IMG/VR virus record: IMGVR_UViG_3300007513_000151
Coordinates: 1-28,475 of that record
Source: a virus
Length of the DNA: 28,475 bases
Direction: 5' to 3' (one strand)
This document shows, in pieces, positions 6,055-13,318 of the stretch. The first letter of the stretch is position 1, and each line of letters begins with the position of its first letter. A program made the position numbers and the translations under genes. The notes under the pieces were generated by a model. That model did not search any database. It had not been told where the DNA came from and saw only the letters and a program-made list of their open reading frames with translations.

Positions 6055-8145
6055 TTAGAATGTACCACCATCTATAGTGTTAGTCCATTGAGGAGCTGTT
6101 GCTCCAGTATTCATTTGAAGAAACTGTCCTGCAGTTCCTTTGGCTAACTTAGAAATTGTAGTACCTGCACTTGCATACATTAAGTCACCTGCTGTAAAAG
6201 AGGCTAATCCTGTACCACCATATCCTACTGCAACTGTAGTACCTTGCCATACACCTGTAGCAATGGTGCCTAAAGTTGTAATGGTATTCTGACCTACATA
6301 TGAAGTATGAATATCAATTGCATCTGCACTCACAGCAATTCTATTTGCAGTACCTACAACATCTAGTGTATTAGCACTTTTAGTTAAACCTGCACCTGCA
6401 GTAACTTGACCTGCACCCGAGAACTGTGCTACTCCTAAAAGAGTAGTACCTAAGTTAGCATCCCCATTGTGAGTAAATACATATCCATTTTCTGAATTTG
6501 TACCTTGCTCTACAAAAGTAAATGAGCCACCTGTAAGTTCTGAGTTAGAATCCGCGTCTGTAGCACGAGTTATAACCCATGCAGTAGAACCATCACCAAC
6601 AGTAGTAACTGTATAAATACCATTTTGTTTAGTATCAGCCTGGTCTTTAACTAGAATTCTATCTCCAGCTGCTAAAGTAACACTTTGACCCATTCCCGCT
6701 GAATCATTAATTGCTCCGTTGCTACTTTTAGTCATTGTACCAGCACTATTGTTATAAGTATTGCCATCAAGTGCTGCAGTTGTACCAAGTACTACTGAGT
6801 CTTTAATATCAAGACCAGTTTTAACTGCGTCAACATATGACTTGTTAGCTGCATGGTGAGTGGCTGTTGGAGTAGCTACATTGATAATATTAGCGTTTGA
6901 TGCGTCAATATCACCAGTACCGTGTGGGTCTAAAACAATATCGTTATTAGAAGCTGTTGTAGAAATAGTAGCATTAGCTACAGTTATATCATCTGCAACA
7001 AGTGTACCATCAAGAGTTACGTTCCTTAAAGTTGCAAGGTCTCTATTTGAATCTACAACCAAAGCTTTAGAAGCAGCAACAGTTCCAGCAGTAACACCAT
7101 CAATTGTTTCTAATTCTGCTTCATTAATAGCAGCACTACCAATAGTAAATCCTGTTCCTGTTACAACACCTGTTGAAGTAATTGCTCCAGAGCCTATTGT
7201 ACCAATTCCACTAATATTTGTACTTCCATCTAATATTACCGCTTTATTAGCTGCTGCAGTACCGTTAGTAACTCCATCTATCTTTTCTAAGTCTGTTTCA
7301 TTCATACTAGCTGAACCAATAATAAATGAACCTGTTGCTGTAACATTTCCTGTTGAAGTAACATCTCCAACTGAAGTTATGTTACCAGCCAAAGTAACAT
7401 TAGCACTAGAAAAAGTTGCTGCAGTAGTTGAGCCAGATTTTATGATTAAGTTAGAACCACTAGAAGTAAGAGTACCATATTGAGTACCACCGTCTAACAG
7501 TGCAATATCTCCGCCGTCAGCGTCTATTTTAATATCTCCTGGTGCGTCGAGTGTTACATCTGTTCCACCATTTAGTACAAAATCTAAGACAGTCGTACCG
7601 GCTGACTTCATAGTAATATTATTACCTGCAGCATCTAAGTTAATGTCTGCCGCTGCATCAAGTGTAATATCTGAACCTGAATCAATCTCAGTAATAATTG
7701 GGGTTGTTAAAGTTTTATTTGTTAAAGTATCTGTAGTATCTTTACCTACTAAAGTATCTGTAGCGTCTGGTAAAGTAAGAGTTCTGTCAGCTCCTAGTGC
7801 GGCTACACCTGCAAGAGTGATTTTATTTGTTCCATTAGCAGTGCCCTCAAGAAACTCAACAGTTCCTGCTGCTGAATTACTTGTACCAACTTTTAAAACA
7901 TCTAATGCGTTAGTAGTATCTGTAATAAGTGCTGAACTAGCAGTTGCTGTACCATGTACATGGTCAAGCATGCTTGTAAAGTATTCACCACCAATAACCT
8001 CTATACCAGATGCATCACCAATTAGGAGTCTACCACCGTTGTTTGCTTGAGTACCCGAACCTTGAGTATGTGCTAATTCACCATTCGCTAGCGAACCTGG
8101 CAGGGCTGTTCCAGTACTTCTTTTGATTTGAATCGTATTTGCCAT
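6055..8145 (-). CDS. Long tail fibre protein
   Basis: This is a 696-residue fibre. Residues 1-52 form a tropism-determinant-type N-terminal domain (IQIKRSTGTALPGSLANGEL, RLLIGD), presumably for attachment. Residues 110-155 carry DRTLTLPDATDTLVGKDTT and TLTNKTLTTPII, a motif common in T4-like cyanophage fibres. Residues 155-270 are short Asp/Gly beta repeats (ITLDAAADINLDAAGNNITM). Residues 277-305 and 335-364 are an internal duplication. Residues 430-580 hold NKSYVDAVKTGLDIKDSV and AAGDRILVKDQADTKQNGIY, a conserved fibre domain. The C-terminus has YVGQNTITTLGTIATGVWQG and ends TIDGGTF. The nearest GGAGG is 12 bases before the ATG, inside the last codons of the upstream gene; that spacing is long. 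I see no tip-lectin domain. Confidence 0.8.
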   Translation of the reverse strand: MANTIQIKRSTGTALPGSLANGELAHTQGSGTQANNGGRLLIGDASGIEVIGGEYFTSMLDHVHGTATASSALITDTTNALDVLKVGTSNSAAGTVEFLEGTANGTNKITLAGVAALGADRTLTLPDATDTLVGKDTTDTLTNKTLTTPIITEIDSGSDITLDAAADINLDAAGNNITMKSAGTTVLDFVLNGGTDVTLDAPGDIKIDADGGDIALLDGGTQYGTLTSSGSNLIIKSGSTTAATFSSANVTLAGNITSVGDVTSTGNVTATGSFIIGSASMNETDLEKIDGVTNGTAAANKAVILDGSTNISGIGTIGSGAITSTGVVTGTGFTIGSAAINEAELETIDGVTAGTVAASKALVVDSNRDLATLRNVTLDGTLVADDITVANATISTTASNNDIVLDPHGTGDIDASNANIINVATPTATHHAANKSYVDAVKTGLDIKDSVVLGTTAALDGNTYNNSAGTMTKSSNGAINDSAGMGQSVTLAAGDRILVKDQADTKQNGIYTVTTVGDGSTAWVITRATDADSNSELTGGSFTFVEQGTNSENGYVFTHNGDANLGTTLLGVAQFSGAGQVTAGAGLTKSANTLDVVGTANRIAVSADAIDIHTSYVGQNTITTLGTIATGVWQGTTVAVGYGGTGLASFTAGDLMYASAGTTISKLAKGTAGQFLQMNTGATAPQWTNTIDGGTF
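7054..7317 (-). repeat. Internal duplication in long tail fibre
   Basis: Two roughly 29-residue units lie 58 residues apart (7317-7231 and 7143-7054). Each follows IIGSASMNETDLEKIDGVTN or TIGSAAINEAELETIDGVTA, then GTxAAxKA and a hydrophobic VxD. They are diverged repeats of a fibre shaft or hinge unit. Confidence 0.8.
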
Positions 8146-8147
8146 AA

Positions 8148-8531
8148 TTAAAAATAACCTCCATTAAGGGTTACGTCAGCGTACTCTGTGGTACCTGAGT
8201 CCTCTGCTAGTTGTGCAGCAATAACGAGGTTTTCCCAAGTTGTATTCCTGTAAACTTTCAGTTGATTATTTGCTGTATCATACCATAAGTCCCCTTCTTC
8301 TAAATTAGCGTCACTAGAAGCGGGCGCCGTTGCCCCCGTGAACTTTTGGTCAGCAAGTTGATGCAAAGCATCTTGTATATTTGTTGCGTCAATATCAGTC
8401 CCTGCTACAGGGTTGATTGCAATTTGACTAGCATCTGCGATAGCTAGTGTATTGGTCGTTACGATAACTTGGTCTGTTGTTACTGTTATCTCGTTACCAG
8501 TTGTTTCTGTTACCGTTACTACTACACTCAT
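8148..8531 (-). CDS. Small fibre-associated protein
   Basis: This is a 127-residue protein. The first 45 residues are Thr/Val-rich strands. The middle has IDATNIQDALHQLADQKF, a short helix often found in fibre trimerisation segments. After that comes EEGDLWYDTANNQLKVYRN followed by TTWE, a motif typical of cyanophage fibre proteins, and the end is VTLNGGYF. That end resembles the TIDGGTF terminus of the next gene. Start overlaps the upstream stop as ATGA. A fibre-base or connector role is inferred from position as the second gene of the promoter-driven unit. Confidence 0.6.
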   Translation of the reverse strand: MSVVVTVTETTGNEITVTTDQVIVTTNTLAIADASQIAINPVAGTDIDATNIQDALHQLADQKFTGATAPASSDANLEEGDLWYDTANNQLKVYRNTTWENLVIAAQLAEDSGTTEYADVTLNGGYF

Positions 8532-8866
8532 GATGTTATTCCTGGAGAGATAGTTGCTCTCCCCTGGATTAGTCTAGTAACTACACCAGAACTATCTGTA
8601 ATTTCTACATCATAAACGTACTCATGAGCAGCATCTAACGCTGCTGTTTGGGCTGCTGACAAGGATATAGTAAATATACCTTGATTTTGAATCACCCAAG
8701 CAGTAGTCATAGTAATAGGAGAAGTATCATAATAAGATTTACCAATTTTAGAAGCCGTAGTAAAGCCAGTTAAGTCTCTATCCACTCCAGCACTCTGGTC
8801 TACCTCTAACCTTAAACTCCAGGTAGAGCCTTGTTCGATACTTATATTATATGTTCCTGCAGCCAT
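8528..8866 (-). CDS. Small tail/baseplate-type protein, first gene of fibre unit
   Basis: This is a 112-residue protein beginning MAAGTYNISIEQGSTWSLRL, then DLTGFTTASKIGKSYYDTSP and, near the end, YVYDVEITDSSGVVTRLIQG. The (I/F)xQGxTW...DLTGFT pattern is that of a small beta-sandwich protein found beside fibre genes in many tailed phages, and is reminiscent of the N-terminal domain of BppU-like baseplate proteins. Its position directly behind the consensus promoter suggests it acts at the fibre attachment point. RBS AAGGA lies 8 bases before the ATG. Confidence 0.6.
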   Translation of the reverse strand: MAAGTYNISIEQGSTWSLRLEVDQSAGVDRDLTGFTTASKIGKSYYDTSPITMTTAWVIQNQGIFTISLSAAQTAALDAAHEYVYDVEITDSSGVVTRLIQGRATISPGITS

Positions 8867-8978
8867 TTAAAATTCCTTAGTAAAAACCTTGCACATATCG
8901 GTAGTTACCCTTAATGCGCCTTGTACTTGTTAAAAGGTCTATTCCAATAAATTTTTAAGACCATTTCTTAATAAGTAT
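8867..8978 (-). promoter_or_regulatory. 5' leader of fibre transcript with possible weak hairpin
   Basis: About 105 nt separate the expected transcription start from the first fibre gene, an unusually long gap here. Reading with the genes, GGTCT at 8962-8958 pairs with AGACC at 8940-8936 across a 17-nt loop and is followed by TTTTAA, so a weak attenuator-like structure is possible. I see no small ORF with an RBS and no riboswitch that I recognise. Confidence 0.4.
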
Positions 8979-9007
8979 ATTATATCAAAAAAATACCAAA
9001 ATGTCAA
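8979..9007 (-). promoter_or_regulatory. Consensus sigma70 promoter for the fibre unit
   Basis: On the minus strand the sequence reads TTGACA (9007-9002), 17 bases, TATAAT (8984-8979). Both hexamers and the spacing match the bacterial sigma70 consensus exactly. It sits in the only sizeable non-coding gap (8867-9028) and points into the fibre genes. The expected start site is near 8972. No intrinsic terminator is visible before it, so read-through from upstream probably adds to expression. Confidence 0.9.
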
Positions 9008-9028
9008 GAAGTAAATTTTTGGTGGATA

Positions 9029-9880
9029 TTAAATATTAGTAACAGTAAAACCGTTAGTATCTATATCAGTTCCAGCACTACCTGCACTTCCAGCGCCACC
9101 TGAACCATCATTACCACTTCCGGCTGATCCATTACTTCCAGAGTTACCTACAGTACCTCCTGCTCCTCCTCCACCGGCTGTTGCCCAACCTCTACTACCG
9201 CCAGCTCTAGCTCCTTGACCTCCACTACCAGCTCCTGTTAAACTACCTGCTCCTCCGTTTGCTGATTGTTGCCCACAACCTGAACCGTTACATGTTCCAT
9301 TACGAGCACCTCCATTTCCGTAGCTTTGGCCACCGCCGCCACCACCTCCTCCAGCGAAATCTTGGTCTGACCAGCGCTGGTCATCAATTGCACCACCACC
9401 GCCTCCTCCGCCGCCACCGCCGCCTTTGATTTGGTTATTATTGTCTAAGTTTATATTACATTCTACGTATAAAGCTGTACCCCCGGTACCTCCTGTTCCT
9501 CCTCCCCCTCCAGGACTTCCTCCAGAACCTCCAGTTCCTCCACACCCATAAATATAGCCATTATTAATAATGGTTAGTGTACCACCGTAACCTTGACCTG
9601 TTTTAAAAGCAGGAACACCAGTATTATCAGAATAAATATAAACTCCACTATTAATAGTTATTTCAACATCCATAAACTTATCTATACCAGCTAAGTTATC
9701 TAAGTCTACTTGATTTTGATTAGAAGTGAAAGTATAAGACCATACACTACGAAATGAGTCTCTCCAACTTCCGCCGTCTTTTACTTGAACTTTTTTAATT
9801 CTTTTCCAGTCCCCATCTTTCTTAACCCAAATAGCTGTTGGAGTTCTTATAGTTCCACTGTCTTTTACACTAATAGGCAT
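9029..9880 (-). CDS. Glycine-rich tail fibre/adhesin
   Basis: This is a 283-residue protein. The N-terminus has two short related strands (TAIWVKKDGDWKRIKKVQVK, DGGSWRDSF), a pattern seen at the base of phage tip fibres. Residues 48-105 are a small beta region (FMDVEITINSGVYIYSDNTG). Residues about 108-265 are glycine-rich with runs of up to 11 Gly, interrupted by YVECNINLDNNNQIKGG and NGTCNGSGCGQQS. It ends DIDTNGFTVTNI. Such runs could form a polyglycine-II bundle as described for other phage adhesins, a possibility rather than an observation. It is unrelated in its N-terminal part to the other Gly-rich gene at 4530-3325. It is the last gene before the internal promoter. Confidence 0.7.
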   Translation of the reverse strand: MPISVKDSGTIRTPTAIWVKKDGDWKRIKKVQVKDGGSWRDSFRSVWSYTFTSNQNQVDLDNLAGIDKFMDVEITINSGVYIYSDNTGVPAFKTGQGYGGTLTIINNGYIYGCGGTGGSGGSPGGGGGTGGTGGTALYVECNINLDNNNQIKGGGGGGGGGGGAIDDQRWSDQDFAGGGGGGGGQSYGNGGARNGTCNGSGCGQQSANGGAGSLTGAGSGGQGARAGGSRGWATAGGGGAGGTVGNSGSNGSAGSGNDGSGGAGSAGSAGTDIDTNGFTVTNI

Positions 9881-9886
9881 GATATT

Positions 9887-10681
9887 TTAATATTGATACC
9901 AAACATCACCGTTACTTCCACCTGATGCGGCTGAAGTACTAACGGTTCTTGTACCATAACCATTAGCTGTTGTAGCGTCAGCTATATTAACTAATGTGGC
10001 TTGTTTAGTATTTAATTGTGTTGTGATGTCCGCTCCGACACCTGTTAAAGAAGCTCCACTACCTGTAAATTTGGTTGCTGTAACATTACCAGTACTAGGA
10101 TTATAAGTAAACCCTGTATCTGTTTCTGCTCCTTGAGATCCTGTTGCTCCGTCTACAAATATAGGATAAACTGTTTCATTATTCGTATTATTAGCTGAAG
10201 CTGTAAAAGTAGCTGCATTACCTGATATGTCAGAACTTATTGTAGCAGGTAAACGAGCGTCTGCTACAGTTCCTGCATTAAGATTATCTGCATTTCTAAA
10301 AAAGGCTGCATCTTGAGTAGATGCTCCTAAGTAATTTGCTACTAATTCATTTTGTAGTGTATCATTATTTCTGGCAAGGTTATTAGCCCCTGCCGCGTTA
10401 TTAGGGGCGCAACCCACTACTGTTGCTACATCTATTGCGTATTGACCTGATGCTACCAAGTCTCCCCAACTAGACGAGCCTCTAATTAACCATTTTTTAT
10501 TGGTTCCGTCCCAGCGTATAGTCCCTTGTACGTGGTTACTAGCTAATTCTGTGTTATCATCATCATTGAATTGCCTAGCCACGTCTTCATCCCTTCTTCT
10601 AATATAAGTTATTATATCAGAATAAGTAGATGCTAACTTAGGGTCACTGGTAGATACCCAATCTGCTGCTGTATATGCCAT
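9887..10681 (-). CDS. Tail fibre protein downstream of tip genes
   Basis: This is a 264-residue protein. It begins MAYTAADWVSTSDPKLASTY, followed by IITYIRRRDEDVARQF and TIRWDGTNKKWLIRGSSSWG, which may form the attachment domain. The middle carries FRNADNLNAGTVADARLPAT, a common fibre motif. Then come NETVYPIFVDGATGSQGAET and the fibre motif ATKFTGSGASLTGVG. It ends SGGSNGDVWYQY. Several of these motifs are familiar from marine phage fibres. It sits between the FN3 tip protein and the Gly-rich protein and is transcribed with the tail-tip genes. A role at the tail tip or side fibres is inferred. Confidence 0.65.
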   Translation of the reverse strand: MAYTAADWVSTSDPKLASTYSDIITYIRRRDEDVARQFNDDDNTELASNHVQGTIRWDGTNKKWLIRGSSSWGDLVASGQYAIDVATVVGCAPNNAAGANNLARNNDTLQNELVANYLGASTQDAAFFRNADNLNAGTVADARLPATISSDISGNAATFTASANNTNNETVYPIFVDGATGSQGAETDTGFTYNPSTGNVTATKFTGSGASLTGVGADITTQLNTKQATLVNIADATTANGYGTRTVSTSAASGGSNGDVWYQY

Positions 10682-10687
10682 AGTTGT

Positions 10688-13318
10688 TTAAACTCCTGTT
10701 GCTTGCCATGTAAATGAACCGTCTGCAAAATCTCCTGTTTGAGCATCCAAAAGGTACACTTTAAAGGTTGTAGGGTTAGCTACATCTGTAAAATCATAAA
10801 TTGCGGTATTTTGTCTACCGTTGTTATTCCCACCTGAAATATATTTAGGGGATACAGTTATACTATTAACATCTTTAAAAGATTTATTAAAAGTTACTGT
10901 AGCTCCTGTTGCTCTGTTTGCCCATGTAATAGACACATCTTCAGTAGCCTGGTCCCTAACCGTTCCAAGTCCTAAAGATATTGATTGCTTACTAATTTCC
11001 TTAAAACCTTTATTAGTAGAGCCATCATAAGTTATTTTTACCTTTACATATCTAAAAGAATTAGCTAGTAAAGAGGTATTTCCTGCTGTTCCTGCTGTCC
11101 AACCAGTATGATTAGTAATATCTGCTACTTCAAAAACAGTCTCACTATTTGTATAGTATAAAGTTGGAGTAGAGGATACAGCTGCGACCTTATCTTCCGC
11201 AGTTGTAGTCAAAGTTATAGTAGCAGTATCTATTTCTGTTCCCATATCCCACTTTTGATAATAAGTGGCAGTTTGTTCAGGTTTTACAAAATAAGCGTAT
11301 CCTGCTGTTACCTGTGCTTGAGGTGTTGCCCAACTGTTATTAACAAAGTGTTGTTGCCATGTTTCCGTAGTATTAATAGGTAATACTGCACTAGTATTAC
11401 TTTCATCCTCAATATTTGTCCAAGAAGCTGCAGAACCTTCTATCCAGCTATGCCCATTATTTTCACAATCAGTTTCATTATTATACACTCCTCCACTACA
11501 ATAACCCGCTGCTAGCGCACCAGTATTATACTTAGAATCAACTTCATTTAATACTTCAAAGTCTCTTGGTTCACTAACTTCTACTGATATGGATTGAGGA
11601 GTAGCATAATTACCTGCCAAGTCTTTAGTTCTTGCAAAATATTTATAAGTTCCAGAAGAGGTTTCAAAGAAAGAGTAAGTATTTGTATTTCCGACATTAG
11701 TAATATAAGTAGTAGTTGTTAAATAATCAGAAACTGTACAAGTTCCTGCTGCAGGACATCTATAAATATCATAAGATGTAATAGGCAAAGAAGTTGCTAC
11801 GGGGTCTGCCCATCTAAGTATAACATTATTATCAATAACTTGTGCAGTCAAAGAACCTGCTGTAATCTGATTAGGATTTGTTACTGGAACTGATATTCCT
11901 ACAGGTAAAGATATATTACCTATAGAATCATAAGCTACTAAATAAATAGACCTAGAACTTTCGCCCGACCCATTAGTCGGCCCCCAAGTTACTGGTGTAG
12001 AATACTTTGACGCAGTACCCGCTTTGGAGTTTCTCTCCCCTCTAGTAGACGTAAGTTTACTAGTAGTAGCATTCCAAGTAGGTAATTCCCAAAATATTCT
12101 AAAACTTGTAATAGGAGCAGTAGTAACTACTGGAAGAGTCCAGGTAACTTCTACAACTCCATTTGAAGATTTTGTAGAATAATCACTAATAGTTAACCCA
12201 GTAGGAGCGTTAGGACGAGTTACTGTAACATCTTCTATATCAGGTATATAATCACTTTCACCATTATTATACGCAATACCCCAATTTCCCGCCGAATCTA
12301 CAGGAACTACCCAATATCTTCTAATATCACTAGAAGTACCAGTAGTTGACGAAATAGCTCCGTTAGAGTTAGCAATTGTTGGGCCCCATTCTACTTCTTG
12401 TTTAAACTCTGTAGTTCCTAATTCTGATAAATAAGGGCTTCCTCTATTTTCAAATGTTGGCGCTGTTGTTCCTGTTTTATAATCTTGATAAAAAATTTTA
12501 TAATGTGATACAGGTAATTGAGAAGAAGTAATAGTAGGAGCTGTCCAAAAGACTCTCGCATCAACTTTAGTTCCTTCATCATTTTGAATAAATTGATGTG
12601 CAGCAGATAGTACAGTAGGAGGGTTTATTTGAATAGATTTTGAAATTTCATTTCCTGACTCATTCCCTGCTAAATCTAAAGCTTTTACAATAAAAGTTCT
12701 ATAAGCTGTTGAATCCCCACTTTCTCCCGTACCCCAAGTTACTGGAAAAGTTAATGTATTTGCAGGGTTAAATACGCCCTCTGTTGTTCCATGCCCAGTT
12801 GCTACTGCTCCTGCCCAACTAGTACTAGTATTACCTGTTCTATATTTAACTTGATAACTTGCAATATCAAATAAACTATTAGCTGGTTTAGGCCAAGTTA
12901 TAGTTAGCATACCATCCTCAATAGTATGGGATATAGTTTGTGAAGACCAAGTTGCTCCAGTTATTGATACTGTACGAGAAGTAGCATTAGTAGAGTATAT
13001 TCCTGAAGTATCCACTGCTTTTATAAGAAATGTCATACTACCCAAAGGCATACTATCTGCAGTATATAACCAATTATTTGCTTTACCTCTAAATACTTCT
13101 GTGTTATTAGACAATGTAGTTTCCCAGCTGCCTCCCCCTGGAGCTTTTTGAATTACATACTCTTTGAAGTCTACATCTGTTATTTCTGGCCAACTAAAAT
13201 ATATAGCATTTGCACTGGGTCTAATTACTGGAAGATTGAAAACTACATCTGAAGGTGGAGCTACCTTACCTAGTATTGTAGCTGATTTAGTAGCAAATCT
13301 AGAAAATATGTTAGCCAT
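10688..13318 (-). CDS. FN3-repeat tail tip protein (split C-terminal half of J)
   Basis: This is an 876-residue protein. About five fibronectin type III-like units can be seen, at roughly 28-118, 122-232, 234-368, 370-480 and 485-582, marked by recurring (F/V)xW, PITSF/YxI and (V/A)xDSxGN motifs. A two-cysteine module lies at 607-625. Residues about 790-876 form a terminal beta domain (ATVTFNKSFKDVNSITVSPK ... GSFTWQATG) like the C-terminal end of J-type tip proteins. λ J carries FN3 repeats in its C-terminal half, whereas the J homologue just upstream here stops after its first FN3-like stretch. The two genes together therefore resemble one J split in two. The start overlaps the J stop as TAATG, suggesting coupled translation and stoichiometric assembly. 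The receptor-contacting part is probably near the C-terminus. Confidence 0.75.
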   Translation of the reverse strand: MANIFSRFATKSATILGKVAPPSDVVFNLPVIRPSANAIYFSWPEITDVDFKEYVIQKAPGGGSWETTLSNNTEVFRGKANNWLYTADSMPLGSMTFLIKAVDTSGIYSTNATSRTVSITGATWSSQTISHTIEDGMLTITWPKPANSLFDIASYQVKYRTGNTSTSWAGAVATGHGTTEGVFNPANTLTFPVTWGTGESGDSTAYRTFIVKALDLAGNESGNEISKSIQINPPTVLSAAHQFIQNDEGTKVDARVFWTAPTITSSQLPVSHYKIFYQDYKTGTTAPTFENRGSPYLSELGTTEFKQEVEWGPTIANSNGAISSTTGTSSDIRRYWVVPVDSAGNWGIAYNNGESDYIPDIEDVTVTRPNAPTGLTISDYSTKSSNGVVEVTWTLPVVTTAPITSFRIFWELPTWNATTSKLTSTRGERNSKAGTASKYSTPVTWGPTNGSGESSRSIYLVAYDSIGNISLPVGISVPVTNPNQITAGSLTAQVIDNNVILRWADPVATSLPITSYDIYRCPAAGTCTVSDYLTTTTYITNVGNTNTYSFFETSSGTYKYFARTKDLAGNYATPQSISVEVSEPRDFEVLNEVDSKYNTGALAAGYCSGGVYNNETDCENNGHSWIEGSAASWTNIEDESNTSAVLPINTTETWQQHFVNNSWATPQAQVTAGYAYFVKPEQTATYYQKWDMGTEIDTATITLTTTAEDKVAAVSSTPTLYYTNSETVFEVADITNHTGWTAGTAGNTSLLANSFRYVKVKITYDGSTNKGFKEISKQSISLGLGTVRDQATEDVSITWANRATGATVTFNKSFKDVNSITVSPKYISGGNNNGRQNTAIYDFTDVANPTTFKVYLLDAQTGDFADGSFTWQATGV
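11435..11506 (-). repeat. Two-cysteine module, copy in FN3 tip protein
   Basis: The module encodes CSGGVYNNETDCENNGHSW (C607, C618, W625), which fits C-x10-C-x6-W exactly. It lies between the last FN3 unit and the C-terminal half. Confidence 0.8.

Noticed and set aside
6860-7483. Plus-strand ORF of 207 codons opposite the long fibre gene
   Set aside because: It is antisense to a clear fibre gene, is low complexity (Val/Ala/Pro from fibre codons), and has no RBS or family resemblance. The plus-strand ORFs at 4241-4870, 7643-8050 and 19206-19628 are rejected for the same reason.
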